Source: Aphelenchoides besseyi (Eukaryota; Nematoda; Chromadorea; Rhabditida; Aphelenchoididae). Taken from it: DNA of 64,000 bases. The position numbers were made by a program, and so were the translations under genes. This document shows positions 61,585 to 64,000 of this stretch, piece by piece. The stretch covers positions 6,262,001 to 6,326,000 of the forward strand of contig JAMPIQ010000002.1 in the NCBI GenBank assembly GCA_024699855.1, given 5' to 3'. The notes under the pieces are model-generated. The model worked only from the letters and a program-made list of their open reading frames with translations. It made no database searches and had not been told where the DNA came from. Position 1 is the stretch's first letter, and every line of letters starts with the position of its first letter.

Positions 61585-62494
61585 ATGGATGGAGTGGGCA
61601 AGATACCCGCGAATATGATGGAAATCGTTATAAAACGCTCGGAAAAAGGTTTGTCTGTGCATTTAATTTCAAGTGTAATTTTGAAGTTTAAGGATTCGGT
61701 AGGTTTCTTGTCTCTTGGGGCTCTCAATTTCTTTTGTTTTATGTTTCAATGTCGTTGGAGGAATTGACAACAATCACATTCCCGGTCACAATGGCATTTT
61801 TGTTTCGAAAATACGAAATGAAGGACCGGCGGCAGAAGATGGGCGTTTGAATGTTGGAGATCGAATTCTAAAGGTCGCATATTTCGTTTTGTTTTTACTT
61901 TAATGTTTCAGGTTAACGGAATTGATTTACTTGGTAAAACGCACGATGAAGTTGTTGAAATCTTTCGAAACCTCGATGAATGCAGAATGCTTATCGAACC
62001 GGATGCTGAACGAATTATTCTATCGGTATGTAAATTGAACGTTTTCGTATGTTCGTTTTCAGCAACCGTCCAATTTGATTCTGCCGGGATGTAGCAGTCC
62101 AACAGCGACTACAGCACGGTCAAGACACGGTAGGGAAAAGTCTTTGCAAGACGTCGAATGTGGAGCTTGAAGGTAGTCGTAGCGGTTCTCCGCGCTCTTC
62201 GAGAACCGGATCTCCAGCGCGTGCCAATTCGCCAACTCGTTGTCTTCGGCAAGTTTCAACGCATCTCGAATCGCCAGCTCCAAGTGTCATCAGCATCTTG
62301 GACGATATTCCGCGCACACCAAAGAAGCCGCCCGGCAGCGTATTGGATCCATCAAAGTCAGTTGAGATCTAAACTTACCTTTGCGTTTATATTTTAGTCC
62401 ATCAGTTCTCGTTGAAGTTTTATTCTTGTCAATTGGAACCGTTGCGTTAGGTGCTGGACTCTTTGTTGTTTACCGACTTCTTCGACGACGTTAA
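61585..62494 (+). CDS. Tail-anchored PDZ protein, SYNJ2BP/OMP25-like
   Basis: About 220 residues. One PDZ domain: MEIVIKRSEKG, the carboxylate loop region FNVVGGIDNNHIPGHNG, IFVSKIRNEGPAAEDGRL, VGDRILKVNGIDLLGKTHDE and VVEIFRNLDECRMLIE. Then a Ser/Arg/Pro linker (RSGSPRSSRTGSPARANS), LDDIPRTPKKPPG, and a C-terminal membrane helix EVLFLSIGTVALGAGLFVVY with RLLRRR at the end. PDZ plus tail anchor is the layout of synaptojanin-2-binding protein (OMP25) on the mitochondrial outer membrane; the longer linker is specific to this gene. Exons after 61743 join normally. The intron or introns before FNVV (61649-61742) lack a standard AG acceptor. The start at 61585 is less certain than the rest. Confidence 0.8.
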
Positions 62495-62716
62495 GCTTTT
62501 ACCAAACTTTTTTTGTTCATTTGCAACAGCATCTGATCTCACCGGGTTTTTTGGTGCCAATCTTCATCTCTACTTTGCTACTTACGTCGTTGTTAGGATA
62601 TTTTGTTTGTTGTTTTGTTGTTATTTCTTTTGAGTTGTACGACGGTCAGATGTTGTTTTGATAGTCATAATGAAAGGTTTAATAGGATCATTTGAAACAG
62701 GATTTTTTGTTCGATA

Positions 62717-63870
62717 TCAAACGATACTCTCCGGTTCCACGGTTGGTTCGGGAGTTATGACGTTGTGACTGAATGAAGAAACCGAACTTGCAGCAGCCAA
62801 CGAACTTCCGCTCTCACCGCACCAATTCATTCCCATAGGTAGCCATCGTTTCTCATCGTAGTCGTTTATATGAAATCGTTCGTATTGGTCAGCATAGAAT
62901 TCAAACAAACAACTGGGCATCAATTCCACTTTCCAGTGATAAGTGCTGAAAGAAATTTGACCAAATTGAGCTTTGAAATCGATCAAGTCCTAATCAACAA
63001 ATTCAACTCTTTGGTAGTTAAAACTAAACGCTTATGTTTTGCAAACTCACTATAAGTCGACGGCCTGTAAATCGGTTCGATTAATACAAATCAAGTTCGA
63101 TTGCATACGTTCAACATGATGAATCGAGTGTAACTTCTAAGTTTTCTTTCGTGAAAACAAATGGAGCTTCTCATTTTCATTACAAGTTTTTCAGTTTCGT
63201 TCGAATTCAAATCTCCCAACAAACTTCCGGAACGTACCAAAATCTGTGCCATACACTTTGAAAGGAAATAAAGTCGCTAATTTAGCTCTTTATACCTGAT
63301 AGTCTTCGTCTTCGTGTGCCTCATCGACGAGCATGTGCAGCGAATCGAAAAGTGGCCGGACCAGTCCCTGCGCCATATAACGATCGATTTGTCTGACCAA
63401 TAGAGTCAAACAGAGTATTCAGAATTGACTTACAGAAAGACCGGCAAGAGCTCAATCAATGTTCGACAATAATTTCTAAACATCCGTCTATCATCCTGTC
63501 GTAGTCCGTAACGATGTTTGTAGTCGTCGAGAATTAGCGAGAGAACTTGCGAGCATAGTTTCATATCACGGCGTTCATCCTGAAATTGCTTTTCAACGTA
63601 GATCGATGTCTGTTGTAGAAAACGTACGTTGTGCGAGTGCGATAGAATTTGTCCGGCTACAAAGCCAAAATTATGATCGGCAAGCCATCTCTGATGCAAA
63701 TGCTCAGCCAAGATCTCGGTACGTGCACTTCTAATCAATGTCGCAAAAGCTTGAACTGCAATTCGAAACTGGTAACGCGAATTTTGAAGCCTTCACCAAC
63801 CGGGAATATCACCTTGAGAGGCCAAATGAGATAAAGAAGAGAGAATGTTACGCAGTTCATCTTCCAACAT
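62717..63870 (-). CDS. Helical-repeat protein, MIF4G-like
   Basis: Starts MLEDELRNILSSLSHLASQ|VQAFATLIRSARTEIL across a 60-nt intron. A helical domain follows (HNVRFLQQTSIYVEKQFQDE, LSLILDDYKHRYGLRQDD, FRNYCRTLIELLPVF, then LQIDRYMAQGLVRPLFDSLH and MLVDEAHEDEDYQ). The final exon has YHWKVELMPSCLFEFYADQY and DEKRWLPMGMNWCGE, ending in a Ser-rich tail. The pattern of the middle resembles small MIF4G proteins (MIF4GD/SLIP1, PAIP1, CTIF), which bridge translation factors. This is inference from fold-like spacing, not from a signature motif. The join between 63297 and the last exon is unresolved, so an exon may be missing. The frame stays open upstream of 63870, so the true start could lie further right. 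Confidence 0.55.
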
Positions 63871-64000
63871 CGTAAACAGGAATCGGAGTTTTTTCACGTG
63901 AACTTTACCAAAATTATTGCTCCGTGATTTGCCGAATGTGACAAGGAAGAAGAAAACGAGACGAGCAGCGGAGGATAACAAACAAGCAGCTGCCTTTGGC

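Overview
The window looks like a compact invertebrate nuclear genome, most probably a nematode. Genes are split by very many short introns, typically about 40-50 nt, with GT-AG ends and TTTTAG or TTTCAG acceptors. Neighbouring genes lie a few hundred bases apart on both strands, and AATAAA signals follow several stop codons. There are no prokaryotic features. The gene content (SCD-2/ALK-type receptor kinase, TRIM-9, EPG-4/EI24, basonuclin/Disco zinc-finger proteins, AQP11-like aquaporin, many small secreted proteins) is animal. The species assignment is inference; nothing in the window fixes it. All gene models were assembled by hand from reading frames and splice sites. Coordinates run start codon to stop codon and include introns.

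Layout. 0.3-4.8 kb: two tandem basonuclin/Disco-like zinc-finger genes. 5.1-7.7 kb: NOC3-like nucleolar protein. 9.7-10.2 kb: small secreted propeptide. 10.6-12.8 kb (minus): poly(A) polymerase. 13.4-14.7 kb (minus): GT31 glycosyltransferase. 15.7-16.1 kb: an orphan Ig-domain exon pair. 16-26 kb is gene-poor apart from a RhoGAP gene (minus, 19.8-21.2 kb) and a second small secreted propeptide at 26.1 kb. 27.7-28.3 kb: a Gly/Tyr/Gln-rich secreted protein. 28.4-29.8 kb (minus): L-threonine 3-dehydrogenase. 29.8-30.6 kb: a defective Tc1/mariner-type element with giant inverted repeats. 31.1-32.1 kb: an unidentified acidic protein. 34.0-35.9 kb: MFSD8-like transporter. 36.0-37.1 kb (minus): two tandem His-rich secreted proteins. 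37.8-38.8 kb: AQP11-like aquaporin, tail-to-tail with COMMD10 (minus), which is head-to-head with EI24/EPG-4. 43.0-51.1 kb: a full ALK-type receptor tyrosine kinase. 51.6-58.5 kb (minus): TRIM9-like E3 ligase with a 4.1-kb intron. 61.6-62.5 kb: tail-anchored PDZ protein like SYNJ2BP. 62.7-63.9 kb (minus): a helical, MIF4G-like protein.

Most genes are unrelated housekeeping or neuronal genes, not a pathway cluster. The local relationships that stand out are tandem duplications (basonuclin-like pair, His-rich pair), shared 3' ends of convergent genes, and a few introns with non-standard boundaries: two GC-AG introns, and two that cannot be given standard ends without destroying conserved protein sequence. 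I did not find a convincing new multi-gene system. The most interesting leads are the tandem zinc-finger pair, the small secreted precursors, the non-standard introns and the defective transposon.
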